Positions 36,637 through 46,187 of a stretch of DNA of 64,000 bases are shown here, piece by piece (the stretch's first letter is position 1; every line of letters starts with the position of its first letter). Under the pieces are notes generated by a model. It saw only the letters and a program-made list of their open reading frames with translations, searched no databases and was not told the DNA's origin. The position numbers were made by a program, and so were the translations under genes. The DNA comes from an uncultured bacterium (GTDB lineage: Bacteria; Cyanobacteriota; Vampirovibrionia; Gastranaerophilales; Gastranaerophilaceae): assembly GCA_949297715.1 (NCBI GenBank), contig CASFTJ010000008.1, positions 1 through 64,000 of the forward strand. Direction: 5' to 3'.

Positions 36637-37131
36637 ATGAGTGTAGGAAATCCTCATGGAATTGACACATCCAAGTTAGATACTATTATCGCAGATTGCG
36701 GCGGTAAGAAGTCTAATTTGATTGCGATGCTTCAAAAAGTACAAGAAGTTTACCGATATCTTCCCGAAGAAGCGATGATTTATATCGGTACAAAAGTAGA
36801 AGGGCTTTCGCCTGCAACAGTATTTGGAGTTGCGACATTTTATGCGCAGTTTTCACTGGAGCCGAAAGGTAAATTTGAGATTAAAGTTTGCGACGGAACA
36901 GCCTGCCACGTAAGAGGTTCAATGCCTGTTTTGAATGCTATAAGAGCAAAACTTAACATGCAATCGGGACAATTGACAAGTGAGAACGGTTTATTTTCAC
37001 TGGAAACAGTAAGTTGTCTTGGTGCTTGCGGGCTTGCCCCAGTAGTCGTTATTAATGACAAAGTTTATCCTCAAATGACATCCGATGCTATCACAATAGT
37101 ATTGGATACATTGATTAAGGAGGGCAACTAA
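36637..37131 (+). CDS. NADH-dependent hydrogenase subunit, NuoE-like [2Fe-2S] protein (HydC/HndA type)
   Basis: 164 residues; thioredoxin-like [2Fe-2S] subunit with C85, C90 (CDGTACHVRGS) and C127, C131 (SCLGACGLAP). It is the small electron-relay subunit of trimeric [FeFe]-hydrogenases related to complex I NuoE. Its stop overlaps the next start (TAATG), and the three subunits E-F-G/H follow in order. TAGGAG ribosome-binding site. Confidence 0.93.
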   Translation: MSVGNPHGIDTSKLDTIIADCGGKKSNLIAMLQKVQEVYRYLPEEAMIYIGTKVEGLSPATVFGVATFYAQFSLEPKGKFEIKVCDGTACHVRGSMPVLNAIRAKLNMQSGQLTSENGLFSLETVSCLGACGLAPVVVINDKVYPQMTSDAITIVLDTLIKEGN

Positions 37132-38993
37132 TGGAGAAAACAACATTGAATATTAATATACTGGAAGAACAAAAGAAAGCACAAGAAAACATAAAAACAC
37201 AAGGTTTAAGAGTTCTTGTATGTGCAGGAACAGGCTGTGTAGCAAACGGTTCATTAAAAGTAATTGAAAAATTCAAAGAACTAGGAGCAGATGTTTCAGT
37301 TTTGACAGATTACGACAAAATGACGATAGTACCGACCGGATGCCACGGATTTTGTGAGCAGGGCGTATTGGTTGTAATCCCCGACAAGCACGTAACTTAT
37401 GTAAAAGTAAAAGAAAAAGACGTAGAAGAAATTTACGAAAGTCATATAAAAAATGACAAACCTGTAGAAAGACTTCTATATGTTGATCCCAAAACTCATC
37501 AACATGTACAGGATGATGAGCATATAAACTTTTACGCAAAACAAACCAGAACAGCGCTGGCAAACTGCGGAAACATAAACGCAGAATCAATAGATGAAGC
37601 AATTGCCGTAAGAGGATATGAAGCTTTAGCAAAAGTTCTAGAAGAAAACAATCCTGAAGCCGTAATTGAAACAATTGAAAAATCAGGTTTACGCGGCAGA
37701 GGCGGCGGCGGATTTCCGACAGGCAGAAAATGGAGATTTACAGCAGCTAACAGAGGCGGAAAATCTTACGTAGTATGTAACGGTGATGAGGGTGACCCAG
37801 GTGCATTTATGGACAGATCCGTAATGGAAGGTGATCCGCATAAGCTTCTTGAAGGTATAGCAATTGCAGCATTTGCAATAGGTGCAGATGAAGCTTATAT
37901 TTATGTTCGAGCTGAATATCCTCTTGCAATTAAGCGTTTAAGAAAAGCAATTGCAGATGCCGAAGCAAGAAACTTCTTAGGCAAAAATATAATGGGAAGT
38001 GAATTTTCACTGGAAATTCACATAAAAGAGGGTGCCGGCGCATTTGTTTGCGGTGAAGAAACCGCACTTATGGCATCAATTGAAGGCGAAAGAGGAATGC
38101 CAAGACCGAAACCGCCGTTCCCTGCAAATAAAGGTCTATTTGGCAGACCGACTTTGATTAATAACGTAGAAACCTTGGCTAACGTACCTGTAATTTTATT
38201 AAAAGGTGCAGATTGGTTCTCGCAAATGGGAACGGAAACCTCAAAAGGTACCAAAACATTTGCACTTACAGGAGAAGTAAACAACACAGGTCTAATAGAA
38301 GTTCCGATGGGAACAACGCTTAGAGAAATCGTATTTGATATCGGCGGCGGAATGAGAGATGGCAAGAAATTTAAAGCCGTTCAAATCGGAGGCCCGTCCG
38401 GCGGATGCTTAACGGAAGAACATCTTGATATTCCGATGGATTACGATAACCTTATAAAAGCAGGTGCAATGGTAGGTTCAGGCGGCTTGGTCGTAATGAG
38501 CGACAAAACCTGTATCGTCGAAGTTGCAAGATTCTTTATGAACTTTACCCAGAACGAAAGCTGCGGAAAGTGCGTTCCCTGCCGTGAAGGTACTAAAAAT
38601 ATGCTTAAGATCTTAGAAAAGATAGTAGCAGGCAAAGGCGAAATGAAAGATCTTGAAACTTTGGAAGAATTGGCACACGCAGTGAAAGACGGTTCGCTTT
38701 GCGGACTTGGAAAAACCGCACCAAACCCTGTTCTTTCAACCTTAAAATATTTCAGAGATGAATATATTGCGCATATTAAGGATAAAAAATGTCCTGCAGG
38801 CGTTTGTACAGCAATGAAAAAAGTCGTAATAAACGAAGATTTATGCAAAGGCTGTACAAAATGTGCAAGAATATGTCCTGTCGGTGCGATATCAGGAACA
38901 GTAAAACAGCCTCACCATATTGATCAGTCAAAATGTATCAAATGTGAAGCCTGCTTTGCAAGCTGTCCGTTCAGAGCAATAGTTCTGGAATAA
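37131..38993 (+). CDS. NADH-dependent hydrogenase, flavin subunit (NuoF-like; HydB/HndC type)
   Basis: 620 residues. The N-terminal thioredoxin-like [2Fe-2S] domain (CAGTGC near 31, TGCHGFC near 69) is followed by the NuoF core: GLRGRGGGGFPTGRKW (FMN/NADH site), CNGDEGDPGAFMDRSVMEGD, GEETALMASIEGERG, the SLBB region and ESCGKCVPCREGTKN ([4Fe-4S] N3). The C-terminus adds two ferredoxin clusters (CKGCTKCARICPVGAI, CIKCEACFASCPF). This architecture is that of the bifurcating hydrogenase subunit that oxidises NADH together with ferredoxin. Confidence 0.95.
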   Translation: MEKTTLNINILEEQKKAQENIKTQGLRVLVCAGTGCVANGSLKVIEKFKELGADVSVLTDYDKMTIVPTGCHGFCEQGVLVVIPDKHVTYVKVKEKDVEEIYESHIKNDKPVERLLYVDPKTHQHVQDDEHINFYAKQTRTALANCGNINAESIDEAIAVRGYEALAKVLEENNPEAVIETIEKSGLRGRGGGGFPTGRKWRFTAANRGGKSYVVCNGDEGDPGAFMDRSVMEGDPHKLLEGIAIAAFAIGADEAYIYVRAEYPLAIKRLRKAIADAEARNFLGKNIMGSEFSLEIHIKEGAGAFVCGEETALMASIEGERGMPRPKPPFPANKGLFGRPTLINNVETLANVPVILLKGADWFSQMGTETSKGTKTFALTGEVNNTGLIEVPMGTTLREIVFDIGGGMRDGKKFKAVQIGGPSGGCLTEEHLDIPMDYDNLIKAGAMVGSGGLVVMSDKTCIVEVARFFMNFTQNESCGKCVPCREGTKNMLKILEKIVAGKGEMKDLETLEELAHAVKDGSLCGLGKTAPNPVLSTLKYFRDEYIAHIKDKKCPAGVCTAMKKVVINEDLCKGCTKCARICPVGAISGTVKQPHHIDQSKCIKCEACFASCPFRAIVLE

Positions 38994-39036
38994 TAAAATA
39001 CAAAATAGGCAAAATAAACAATAAGGAAATAAAATT

Positions 39037-40788
39037 ATGACAGATAAAAAAACGTTATTTATAGACGGCAGGGAAGTTGAATTTACCGACGAGCCAAATA
39101 TTCTGGAAGTAATTAGAAAAGCAGGCATGAATGTTCCGACTTTCTGTTACCGTCCGGATTTGACATCATTCGGTGCGTGCCGTATGTGTGTTGTGGAAAT
39201 TGAAGGTAGGGGAATTCAATCCTCCTGCACAATGCCTCCGGAAGCAGGCTTAAAAATTCATCTTAATACGGAAAGAACAAGAAGAATCAGAAAGACAGTT
39301 TTAGAACTTCTTCTTGCAAACCACGATAAAGAATGCTTAACCTGCGATAAATCAGGCAATTGCGAACTTCAAAAATATTCTGAAGAATACGGAATTAAAC
39401 AAATAAGATATCCTGAAAAATCATTGGAGGACTATCTTCCGGTAGATGACAGTTCACCGTCGCTTGTAAGAGATCCGAACAAATGTATTTTGTGCGGTGC
39501 ATGTGTCAGAGCTTGCTCTGAATTTCAAGGTCACGCAGTTTTAGGATTTGCAAACAGAGGCTCCAAAACGGTGGTTCAGCCAATGAACGGAAGACCATTA
39601 GGACAGGTTGACTGCGTAAACTGCGGACAGTGTGCGGCAGTATGCCCGACAGGAGCTTTGACAATTAAATCTGATGTAGAAAAGGTTTGGAAAGAAATTA
39701 CCAATCCGAATAAGAAAATTGCAGTTCAAATGGCACCTGCAACACGTGTTGCAATCGGCGAAATTTTCGGACTTGAGCCAGGAGAAAATTCAATCAAAAA
39801 AATGAACGAAGCTTTAAGAAGAATCGGATTTGATTTAATTTTTGATACGAATTTTTCTGCGGATTTGACGATTATGGAAGAAGCAACGGAATTTTTGGAA
39901 AGATTAAAATCAGGTAAAAATCTTCCGTTATTCACATCCTGCTGTCCTGCTTGGGTTAAGTATCTGGAAGACCAGCATCCTGATATGTTAGAGCATCTTT
40001 CAAGCTGTAAATCTCCGATGTCAATGTTATCACCGGTTCTGTGTGAACTTGTTCCAAAACACTTTAACATTGAAAGAGAAAATCTTGTAGTTGTCGCGAT
40101 TATGCCATGTACAGCTAAGAAATATGAATGCAAACGTTCAGAACTTTCACACAACGGACACCCTGATACAGATTATGTATTAACGACACAGGAACTTGGC
40201 AGAATGATAAGAGAAGCCGGAATTGACTTTTCTGCTCTGAAAGGTGAAGATTCTGACAGTCCATTTGGAGAATACACAGGTGCCGGAACAATCTTTGGAG
40301 CTTCAGGCGGTGTTGCAGAGGCTGCAGTTAGAACAGCTTATGAATTTGCAACGGGTGAACAGCTTAACGATGTTGATATCAAGCAGATGAGAGGTACTAC
40401 TAACAGAAGCCGTGATATTGAGTTGGATTTAAAAGGTACCAAGCTTGTTGTAAGAGTAGTTTCAACGCTTAAGGAAGCCGAAAAATCTATTCAAGAGATA
40501 AAAGAAGGCAAAGCACAATTCCAGATGCTTGAAGTAATGGCGTGTCCCGGTGGATGTATCAACGGCGGCGGACAACCGAGAAGCTGTGATGACAGTAAGA
40601 TTAAGCAAGAACGTGCAGAAGGATTATACAAGGAAGACAGTGAACTTACCATAAGAAAATCACATATGAATCCTTCAATACAGAAGCTTTATCAGGAATA
40701 TTTAGAACACCCGAATTCTCATAAAGCTCATGAAATATTGCACACTGTTTACTCAAACAGATTTGCAGGTTCATATAAAGATATATAA
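39037..40788 (+). CDS. [FeFe]-hydrogenase catalytic subunit (HydA/HndD type)
   Basis: 583 residues. N-terminal [2Fe-2S] ferredoxin (CYRPDLTSFGACRMCVVEI), a His-Cys3 [4Fe-4S] segment (NHDKECLTCDKSGNCELQ), two ferredoxin clusters (CILCGACVRAC, CVNCGQCAAVCPTG), then the H-cluster domain with all three signatures TSCCPAW, MPCTAKK and MACPGGCINGGGQP, and the small-subunit-like C-terminus (SIQKLYQEYLEHP). Produces H2, probably from NADH plus reduced ferredoxin. The maturases HydE/F/G are not in the window. Followed by a hairpin. Confidence 0.96.
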   Translation: MTDKKTLFIDGREVEFTDEPNILEVIRKAGMNVPTFCYRPDLTSFGACRMCVVEIEGRGIQSSCTMPPEAGLKIHLNTERTRRIRKTVLELLLANHDKECLTCDKSGNCELQKYSEEYGIKQIRYPEKSLEDYLPVDDSSPSLVRDPNKCILCGACVRACSEFQGHAVLGFANRGSKTVVQPMNGRPLGQVDCVNCGQCAAVCPTGALTIKSDVEKVWKEITNPNKKIAVQMAPATRVAIGEIFGLEPGENSIKKMNEALRRIGFDLIFDTNFSADLTIMEEATEFLERLKSGKNLPLFTSCCPAWVKYLEDQHPDMLEHLSSCKSPMSMLSPVLCELVPKHFNIERENLVVVAIMPCTAKKYECKRSELSHNGHPDTDYVLTTQELGRMIREAGIDFSALKGEDSDSPFGEYTGAGTIFGASGGVAEAAVRTAYEFATGEQLNDVDIKQMRGTTNRSRDIELDLKGTKLVVRVVSTLKEAEKSIQEIKEGKAQFQMLEVMACPGGCINGGGQPRSCDDSKIKQERAEGLYKEDSELTIRKSHMNPSIQKLYQEYLEHPNSHKAHEILHTVYSNRFAGSYKDI

Positions 40789-40802
40789 GTCTTTATTATA
40801 TT

Positions 40803-40834
40803 TCGAAAGCGCCGGTTTCAAAACCGGTGCTTTC
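40803..40834 (+). terminator. Terminator-like hairpin after the hydrogenase operon
   Basis: GAAAGCGCCGGTTT pairs with AAACCGGTGCTTTC through a short loop; the stem is GC-rich, but a U-tract is lacking (GGGTATAATAAATC follows). The TATAAT at 40837-40842 may be the -10 box of the next gene. Confidence 0.6.
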
Positions 40835-40875
40835 GGGTATAATAAATCGTGACTATAAAAAGTTAAGGGAAAAAG

Positions 40876-41256
40876 ATGAATAAAGTTATAAAAAAACATG
40901 AAATTACATTTTTTGTGTCTGTATTATTAGTATCAATGGTTATGCTTCCTTCTAATGCTGCAAAAGACGGTTATTCCAACGATCATATAAAACTCAAAAG
41001 TATGGCAAAACTCTATGTTAAGACAGTATTAGAAAGAGGAAGCAATGCATCAAAGCAAAAGATATTGCAAAGTATGATGGAAAAAGGAGCCTCAAATTTT
41101 CAGCTACAAGAATATACCCCTAATCCACAGCGTGGAGATATTAAAATAGACGGGCAAATGGTTGATAGCAAAAACAAAAGCTGTGTTGTTATAAAATATA
41201 AATACAACGGTAATGATTACGAAACCGGAGCCTGCAAGTCACCTTTTGAAAAATAA
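40876..41256 (+). CDS. Small secreted hypothetical protein
   Basis: 126 residues with a signal peptide (~1-29: FFVSVLLVSMVMLPSNAAK). The mature part is basic; two cysteines near the end (NKSCVVIKYKYN and ETGACKSPF) may form a disulphide. No known domain. AAGGGAA precedes the ATG, with a TATAAT-like -10 at 40837. Convergent with the OmpH-like gene. Confidence 0.65.
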   Translation: MNKVIKKHEITFFVSVLLVSMVMLPSNAAKDGYSNDHIKLKSMAKLYVKTVLERGSNASKQKILQSMMEKGASNFQLQEYTPNPQRGDIKIDGQMVDSKNKSCVVIKYKYNGNDYETGACKSPFEK

Positions 41257-41284
41257 CTAAAAATCGAAATATAATTTTTATAGT

Positions 41285-41728
41285 TTATTTAGAAGATTTA
41301 ATTTTTTTAATAAGATTAGTTGTCAGATCATTTTTAGAATATAAAACAGCATCCTTAGCAATAATCAAATCATAATTATATTCTTTAGCCAGCATTTCAA
41401 CTTTTTTAGAAAGATCTTTATCGATCTCGGTTATTTTATCGTAATAATTTTTGTCAATTTCTTGTTTTTTTTCAACGAGTTCTTTTTTATATTTTTCATC
41501 AAGTGTTCTTTTATCACTTTGTTCTTTGATGCTGATAAGAAGATTGTTAATTTGCTCCAAATGTTCTTTTTCAGCATTTCGGATGTCAGTGGAAGAATTC
41601 AAAACTTGTCCGACATCAATAACGGCAGTTTTAAAATCAGCATTATCAGCCAAAGCAGGGCAAAAGCCTCCAATTAAAGTTGCAATCCCGCAAAAAGCAA
41701 AAATTATAATTTTCATAATGTTTCCCAT
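41285..41728 (-). CDS. OmpH/Skp-family periplasmic chaperone
   Basis: 147 residues: signal peptide (~1-27, FAFCGIATLIGGFCPALA), the OmpH opening strand TAVIDVGQVLNSS, a central coiled coil (KEHLEQINNLLISIKEQSDK through NYYDKITEIDKDL), and a closing strand YNYDLIIAKDAVLYS. Skp binds unfolded outer-membrane proteins in the periplasm. AGGAG 8 bases before the first ATG supports that start. The TpsB outer-membrane transporter next door (41966) is a natural client. Confidence 0.82.
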   Translation of the reverse strand: MGNIMKIIIFAFCGIATLIGGFCPALADNADFKTAVIDVGQVLNSSTDIRNAEKEHLEQINNLLISIKEQSDKRTLDEKYKKELVEKKQEIDKNYYDKITEIDKDLSKKVEMLAKEYNYDLIIAKDAVLYSKNDLTTNLIKKIKSSK

Positions 41729-41965
41729 TTGTTAATCTCCTACATTTAATGAATGATTTTTAAATAATGTTATAGGCTTGATGTGTGAACTTTATTTAAG
41801 TATCTTTACTTTAATATTAATGTACTATATAATATTAAAGCATATAGATAAATTTATAAAAATATTAATTTTTGTAAATTTTTTAGCAAAAAAAGAATTC
41901 CACTGGTTTTATTCTAAATATTAGGGTAAAATTTATTGATTAATCGATAATTATAAAGGTGAATA

Positions 41966-43906
41966 ATGGAAAAGATAAAACTTAACAGACAGGTATTGAA
42001 GGCAATTATAGGGTTATCGGCCGTATGTGCAATTACAATACCCGCTTCATTAAATTCAGCTCAGGCAGCGGATCCAGTTCTTCCAATTTCAATACAACAA
42101 ATGATGATGGAGGGAGGAGCAGCCGGAAGTGTTAAACATGATACTGATATGCTTCGGTACAAACGAGATGAAAAATCAATAACTGAAGATTATAAACAGT
42201 TTACTCAAGAACGAAATTTTGAAGGTAATGGCGGCGGCCAAATAATCCAGAATAACACAGGTCTGCAAGATTCAAGTTATATGCAAGGACAGGTACAGGA
42301 TATTGATACACAAGGTGTCTTTATCAATTCTGTAGATGTTGCGCCATCTGAAATTTTATCAAAAGAGGAAATTAATTCTATTGTTCAGCCAATAGTTGGT
42401 CGCAATGTATTTATAAGCGACATTCAAAAAGTTATAGACCAGTTGAATAGCTTATATGCGCAAAAAGGTTTTGTAACAGCCAAAGCATTTTTGCCGGAAC
42501 AGACAGTTGAAAACGGAAATATTCATATTGAACTTATTGAAAGTAAAGTCGGAAACATTTCAGTAGAACAAAATAAATGGACAAGAACCAAGTATATTAC
42601 AGATCGTATAGAGCAGAAACAGGGACAGCTTTTTGATATTGTAGAATTGGAACAAGATATACTTGATTTCAACAGATATAATGAAGGTGTAAACCTTACA
42701 GCAAACTTGACAGCCGGTACAACTCCCGGAACGACAGATATTGCAATAAAAGCAAATGAAAATTTTCCGTTCCATGTTGTAGGTATCATGGATAACGCAG
42801 GTCGTTATCAAACCGGACATTTAAGAGGCGGTGCAATGATTTATGCGGACAGCTTGTTCCATAACAGAGACCGTTTGTCAATTGGTTCTTACTTCTCTGG
42901 CGGTGCAATAAGCCCATTTGCTGATTATAACTTCCCTGTAAACAAAAAAGACGGACGTGTTGGTTTTATGTACGCATCAACATTTGCTAAAATCAAATGG
43001 GGGCCATTAACAGATCTTGATCTTAAATCTAAATCATATATCTATTCGTTGTACTACTCACAACCGCTTGTAAGAAAACCTGGGTTTGAGTTAAAAAGCT
43101 ACTTAGCCGGCAATTACAAGAGAGCCAGAACCAGTATATTTGATGATTTAATAGATATAGGTGTAGACGAAATCACCAGTGTAGATTTAGCATTCAATTT
43201 AAGAAAAGATACCAAATATGGTATTTGGTATGCTAACCAAGGTGTATCAATGGCATTTCCGATATTTGACAGCCAGTCAAGCTATGTAAAGATTAATGGT
43301 AGTGCAGTTAGATTACACGACTTCTCACACGGTGTAATCGGTCAATTGAGAGGTAACTATCAGGTTATACCAAACAACAAACATATTCCGTATCTTGATC
43401 AGTTCCAAGTCGGTGGTCTTGCAACTGTCAGAGGTTACTCAGAAGGTATCTTGATGGGTAAAAACGGTTACTATTTAAGCGGTGAATTAATGTTCCCGTT
43501 ATTACCAAGAGAAATTACAAGTCCAAGATCAGGCGAAAAAGTTCCGTTCATCGGAAAGTATGTAAAAGGTGCGGTGTTTGCTGACCACGCAGGTGTATTC
43601 CCAACACATAGCGAAGATTATCATGAGGGAAGTTACTTCTTAGCATCAGTCGGTATGGGGTTAAGAGTTCAGTTGCCTGGTGACTTAAGCGCAAGATTAT
43701 ATTGGGGCTATCCTTTAATCAACAACGCTTATGAAACAGACAGAAAATACGGAAGATTCCACTTTGAACTTACTCTTGAACCGAACCTTGACGCACTGCT
43801 AAGAAGCAGAAGCACAGCTCCTCAAAAAGTCGAAAAACATGTCGAAGCTGATTACAACTACGACGACGTAAGACATTACGACTACTACAACGACGGCGCT
43901 CTGTAA
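41966..43906 (+). CDS. Two-partner secretion outer-membrane transporter (ShlB/FhaC/TpsB, Omp85 superfamily)
   Basis: 646 residues. Signal peptide (~1-34, ending NSAQAAD), a ~60-residue linker helix region, POTRA_2 (~115-195: VFINSVDVAPSEILSKEEIN, SLYAQKGFVTAKAFLPEQTV), second POTRA, then a ~360-residue 16-strand barrel (GRYQTGHLRGGAMIYADSLF, FQVGGLATVRGYSEG which is the conserved VRGY lid-lock motif, and LRVQLPGDLSARLYWGYP). Exports TpsA exoproteins; no TpsA with a hemagglutination domain is in the window. Confidence 0.92.
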   Translation: MEKIKLNRQVLKAIIGLSAVCAITIPASLNSAQAADPVLPISIQQMMMEGGAAGSVKHDTDMLRYKRDEKSITEDYKQFTQERNFEGNGGGQIIQNNTGLQDSSYMQGQVQDIDTQGVFINSVDVAPSEILSKEEINSIVQPIVGRNVFISDIQKVIDQLNSLYAQKGFVTAKAFLPEQTVENGNIHIELIESKVGNISVEQNKWTRTKYITDRIEQKQGQLFDIVELEQDILDFNRYNEGVNLTANLTAGTTPGTTDIAIKANENFPFHVVGIMDNAGRYQTGHLRGGAMIYADSLFHNRDRLSIGSYFSGGAISPFADYNFPVNKKDGRVGFMYASTFAKIKWGPLTDLDLKSKSYIYSLYYSQPLVRKPGFELKSYLAGNYKRARTSIFDDLIDIGVDEITSVDLAFNLRKDTKYGIWYANQGVSMAFPIFDSQSSYVKINGSAVRLHDFSHGVIGQLRGNYQVIPNNKHIPYLDQFQVGGLATVRGYSEGILMGKNGYYLSGELMFPLLPREITSPRSGEKVPFIGKYVKGAVFADHAGVFPTHSEDYHEGSYFLASVGMGLRVQLPGDLSARLYWGYPLINNAYETDRKYGRFHFELTLEPNLDALLRSRSTAPQKVEKHVEADYNYDDVRHYDYYNDGAL

Positions 43907-43920
43907 AAAGAAAAAGGGTA

Positions 43921-43995
43921 CGTCATCCTGAGGCTTTAGCCGAAGGATCTCCCGAAAAGCCGATGGAATTCTCAGGGCTTCGGATTCTGAACGAC
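43921..43995. repeat. Extragenic REP-like element
   Basis: CGTCATCCTGAGGCTTTAGC followed by CGAAGGATCTC is a widely seen bacterial interspersed element with a dyad (TCCTGAGGC...GAAGGATC); the segment ends with CAGGGCTTCGGATTC. It sits between the TpsB gene and the bioD terminator and has no frame. Confidence 0.6.
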
Positions 43996-44029
43996 AGACT
44001 CTTATAAAAGACTTGATAAAAAAAAATTA

Positions 44030-44063
44030 TGCGGTAACTTTATAAATGAAGCTGCCGCTTTTT
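44030..44063 (+). terminator. Terminator before bioD
   Basis: GCGGTAAC pairs with GCTGCCGC (one wobble and one G-T) across a 12-base AT loop, followed by six T. Located upstream of bioD, so it ends transcription from the TpsB gene. Confidence 0.65.
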
Positions 44064-44077
44064 TAATCGGAGGAGAG

Positions 44078-44758
44078 ATGGCTAAGGGAATTTTTATAAC
44101 AGCAACAGGAACTGATGTTGGAAAAACTTATATATCTGCATTAATAGTAAAAAGTATGAGAGAAACGGGATTGAATTGCGGATATTATAAGCCTGCCTTA
44201 AGCGGCGCAGAAGTCGCAAGCGACGGTAAAATTATTCCCGGAGATGCAGCTTATGTTTTAAAAACAGCGGGGATTAATGAAGATCCTGAAAATTTTGTCT
44301 CATATATTTATAAGCCTGCGGTATCCCCACATCTGGCATCAGAAATGGAAAATAATCCGATAAAACTTGAAAAAATAAAATCGGATTTTGAAAGAATTAA
44401 GAAGGAATTTGACTATCTTCTGGTTGAAGGCGCCGGCGGAATTGTGTGCCCTTTTAATATTGAAGAAGGCATTCTTCTGCCTGATGTAATAAAGGCTCTG
44501 AACCTTGATACCCTGCTTGTTGCAGACGCAGGACTCGGAACAATAAATTCAACCGTTCTGACCGCGGAATACGCCAAATATCACGGCATAAATATTAAAG
44601 GGATTATTCTGAACAAATTTGACGAAAACAGCCTTATGCAGAGCGACAACAAAATCCAGATTGAAAAACTGACAGGCATAAAAGTCGTTGCGGAAGTAAA
44701 AGAAAACGATACTTCAATAAATTTAGACTGGATACTTCCTGCATTCATGGAAGTTTAA
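44078..44758 (+). CDS. bioD: Dethiobiotin synthetase
   Basis: 226 residues. ATP-dependent closure of the ureido ring of biotin from 7,8-diaminopelargonate and CO2. ATGTDVGKTYISALIVKSM is the BioD P-loop; YYKPALSGAEVASDGKIIPG the substrate loop, LLVEGAGGIVCPFN motif II, and KGIILNKFDE the base-binding NK(x)D-like motif. It lies 9 bases before bioA (GGAG between), a biosynthetic pair. Confidence 0.96.
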   Translation: MAKGIFITATGTDVGKTYISALIVKSMRETGLNCGYYKPALSGAEVASDGKIIPGDAAYVLKTAGINEDPENFVSYIYKPAVSPHLASEMENNPIKLEKIKSDFERIKKEFDYLLVEGAGGIVCPFNIEEGILLPDVIKALNLDTLLVADAGLGTINSTVLTAEYAKYHGINIKGIILNKFDENSLMQSDNKIQIEKLTGIKVVAEVKENDTSINLDWILPAFMEV

Positions 44759-44767
44759 GGAGAAAAT

Positions 44768-46114
44768 ATGAACGAATTAGTTGAAAAAGATTTAAAATAT
44801 ATTTGGCATCCTTGCTCGCAGATGAAGGATTACGAAACCCTATCACCGATAGTAATAGAAAAAGGAGAAGGGATTTATCTTTACGACACGGAAGGGAACC
44901 GTTATGTAGACGTAATTAGTTCCTGGTGGTGTAATCTGCTTGGTCACTGCAACCCTAAGATTAATGAAGCAGTAAAAAATCAGATAGATAATTTGGAGCA
45001 CGTAATTTTTGCGAATTTTTCACATAAACCGGCAATAACGCTTTGTGAAAGACTTTCTAAAATTTTGCCGAAAGGTTTATGTAAGTTTAATTTTACTGAC
45101 AATGGATCATCAGCAATAGAAGCTGCTATGAAAGTAAGTTTTCAGTATCATACTCAAACAGGAAATCCTCAAAAAACGAGATTTATGGCACTGACAGACG
45201 CATACCATGGTGAAACAATCGGAGCTTTATCCGTTGGGGATTGTGACCTTTATACAAAGTTATACAAACCGATATTGATGGATATTATAAGAATAAAAGG
45301 CCCCGACTGTTATCGTTGTCCTTATGGAAAAACAAGAGAAAATTGCTGCTGCGAATGTTTTGAAGATGCAGAAAAACAGTTTGCAAAATTCGGGAATGAA
45401 ACGGCTGCAATTTTAGTTGAGCCTCTTTTGCAAGGTTCAGCGGGTATGAAAATTTATCCGCCTCTGTATTTAAAAAAATTAAGAGAAATTTGTGATAAGT
45501 ATAATGTTCACCTGCTTGCAGATGAAATCGCAACAGGATTTGGTAGAACAGGCAAAATGTTCGCCTTTGACCATACGGGGGTATCACCTGATATTATGTG
45601 TTTATCAAAAGGGCTTACGGGCGGATATATGCCTTGCGCTATGTTTGTGACAACTGATAAGATATATAACGCATTTTACGCAGATTACGGAACAGGAAAA
45701 GCCTTTATGCATTCTCATACCTATAGCGGAAACCCTCTTGCGTGTTCCGCTGCAAACGCCGTTCTGGATATTCTTGAGGACGGCAACGTATTAAAACAGG
45801 CTCAGGAAAATGCAATTTACTTTAATAAAATAATTAAAGAAAAATTCTTGCCGCATAAAAATGTCGGAGAAGTTCGCTCAATTGGGCTTATTAACGCAAT
45901 AGAGCTTGTAAAAGATAAAACAACCAAAGAATCTCTTGACGGAAGACTTCGCACAGGCTATCAAATCTATAAAAAAGCCCTGAAAAAAGGAGTAATACTC
46001 CGACCTCTGGGCGACATAATCTATTTTAATCCGCCTCTTATTATAGAAAAAAAAGATATGGATTTTGTAACAGATGTTGCGCTTGAATGCCTGAAAGAAA
46101 TTTTACCTGAATAA
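44768..46114 (+). CDS. bioA: Adenosylmethionine-8-amino-7-oxononanoate aminotransferase
   Basis: 448 residues; PLP-dependent class III aminotransferase that makes 7,8-diaminopelargonate using SAM as amino donor. IWHPCSQMKDYE, VISSWWCNLLGHCNP (WW as in BioA), NGSSAIEAAMKVSFQY, YHGETIGALSVG, LLADEIATGFGRTGKMFA and CLSKGLTGGYMP (PLP Lys) are present. An unusual Cys-rich insert (CYRCPYGKTRENCCCECFE) lies around residue 180. Follows bioD directly. bioF and bioB are not here. Confidence 0.96.
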   Translation: MNELVEKDLKYIWHPCSQMKDYETLSPIVIEKGEGIYLYDTEGNRYVDVISSWWCNLLGHCNPKINEAVKNQIDNLEHVIFANFSHKPAITLCERLSKILPKGLCKFNFTDNGSSAIEAAMKVSFQYHTQTGNPQKTRFMALTDAYHGETIGALSVGDCDLYTKLYKPILMDIIRIKGPDCYRCPYGKTRENCCCECFEDAEKQFAKFGNETAAILVEPLLQGSAGMKIYPPLYLKKLREICDKYNVHLLADEIATGFGRTGKMFAFDHTGVSPDIMCLSKGLTGGYMPCAMFVTTDKIYNAFYADYGTGKAFMHSHTYSGNPLACSAANAVLDILEDGNVLKQAQENAIYFNKIIKEKFLPHKNVGEVRSIGLINAIELVKDKTTKESLDGRLRTGYQIYKKALKKGVILRPLGDIIYFNPPLIIEKKDMDFVTDVALECLKEILPE

Positions 46115-46187
46115 TTTTTTATAAAATTGCCTAAATTTTAATATTTTGCTATTATTAGATTTTGATTAAAAAATTATAAGGAGAGCT

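Noticed and set aside
37273-40154. Long antisense frames within the hydrogenase operon
   Set aside because: The plus strand codes textbook cofactor-binding proteins throughout; the opposite frames are low-complexity.
43921-43995. A transposon end
   Set aside because: The element matches a common REP-like interspersed sequence with no transposase or paired terminal repeat nearby.
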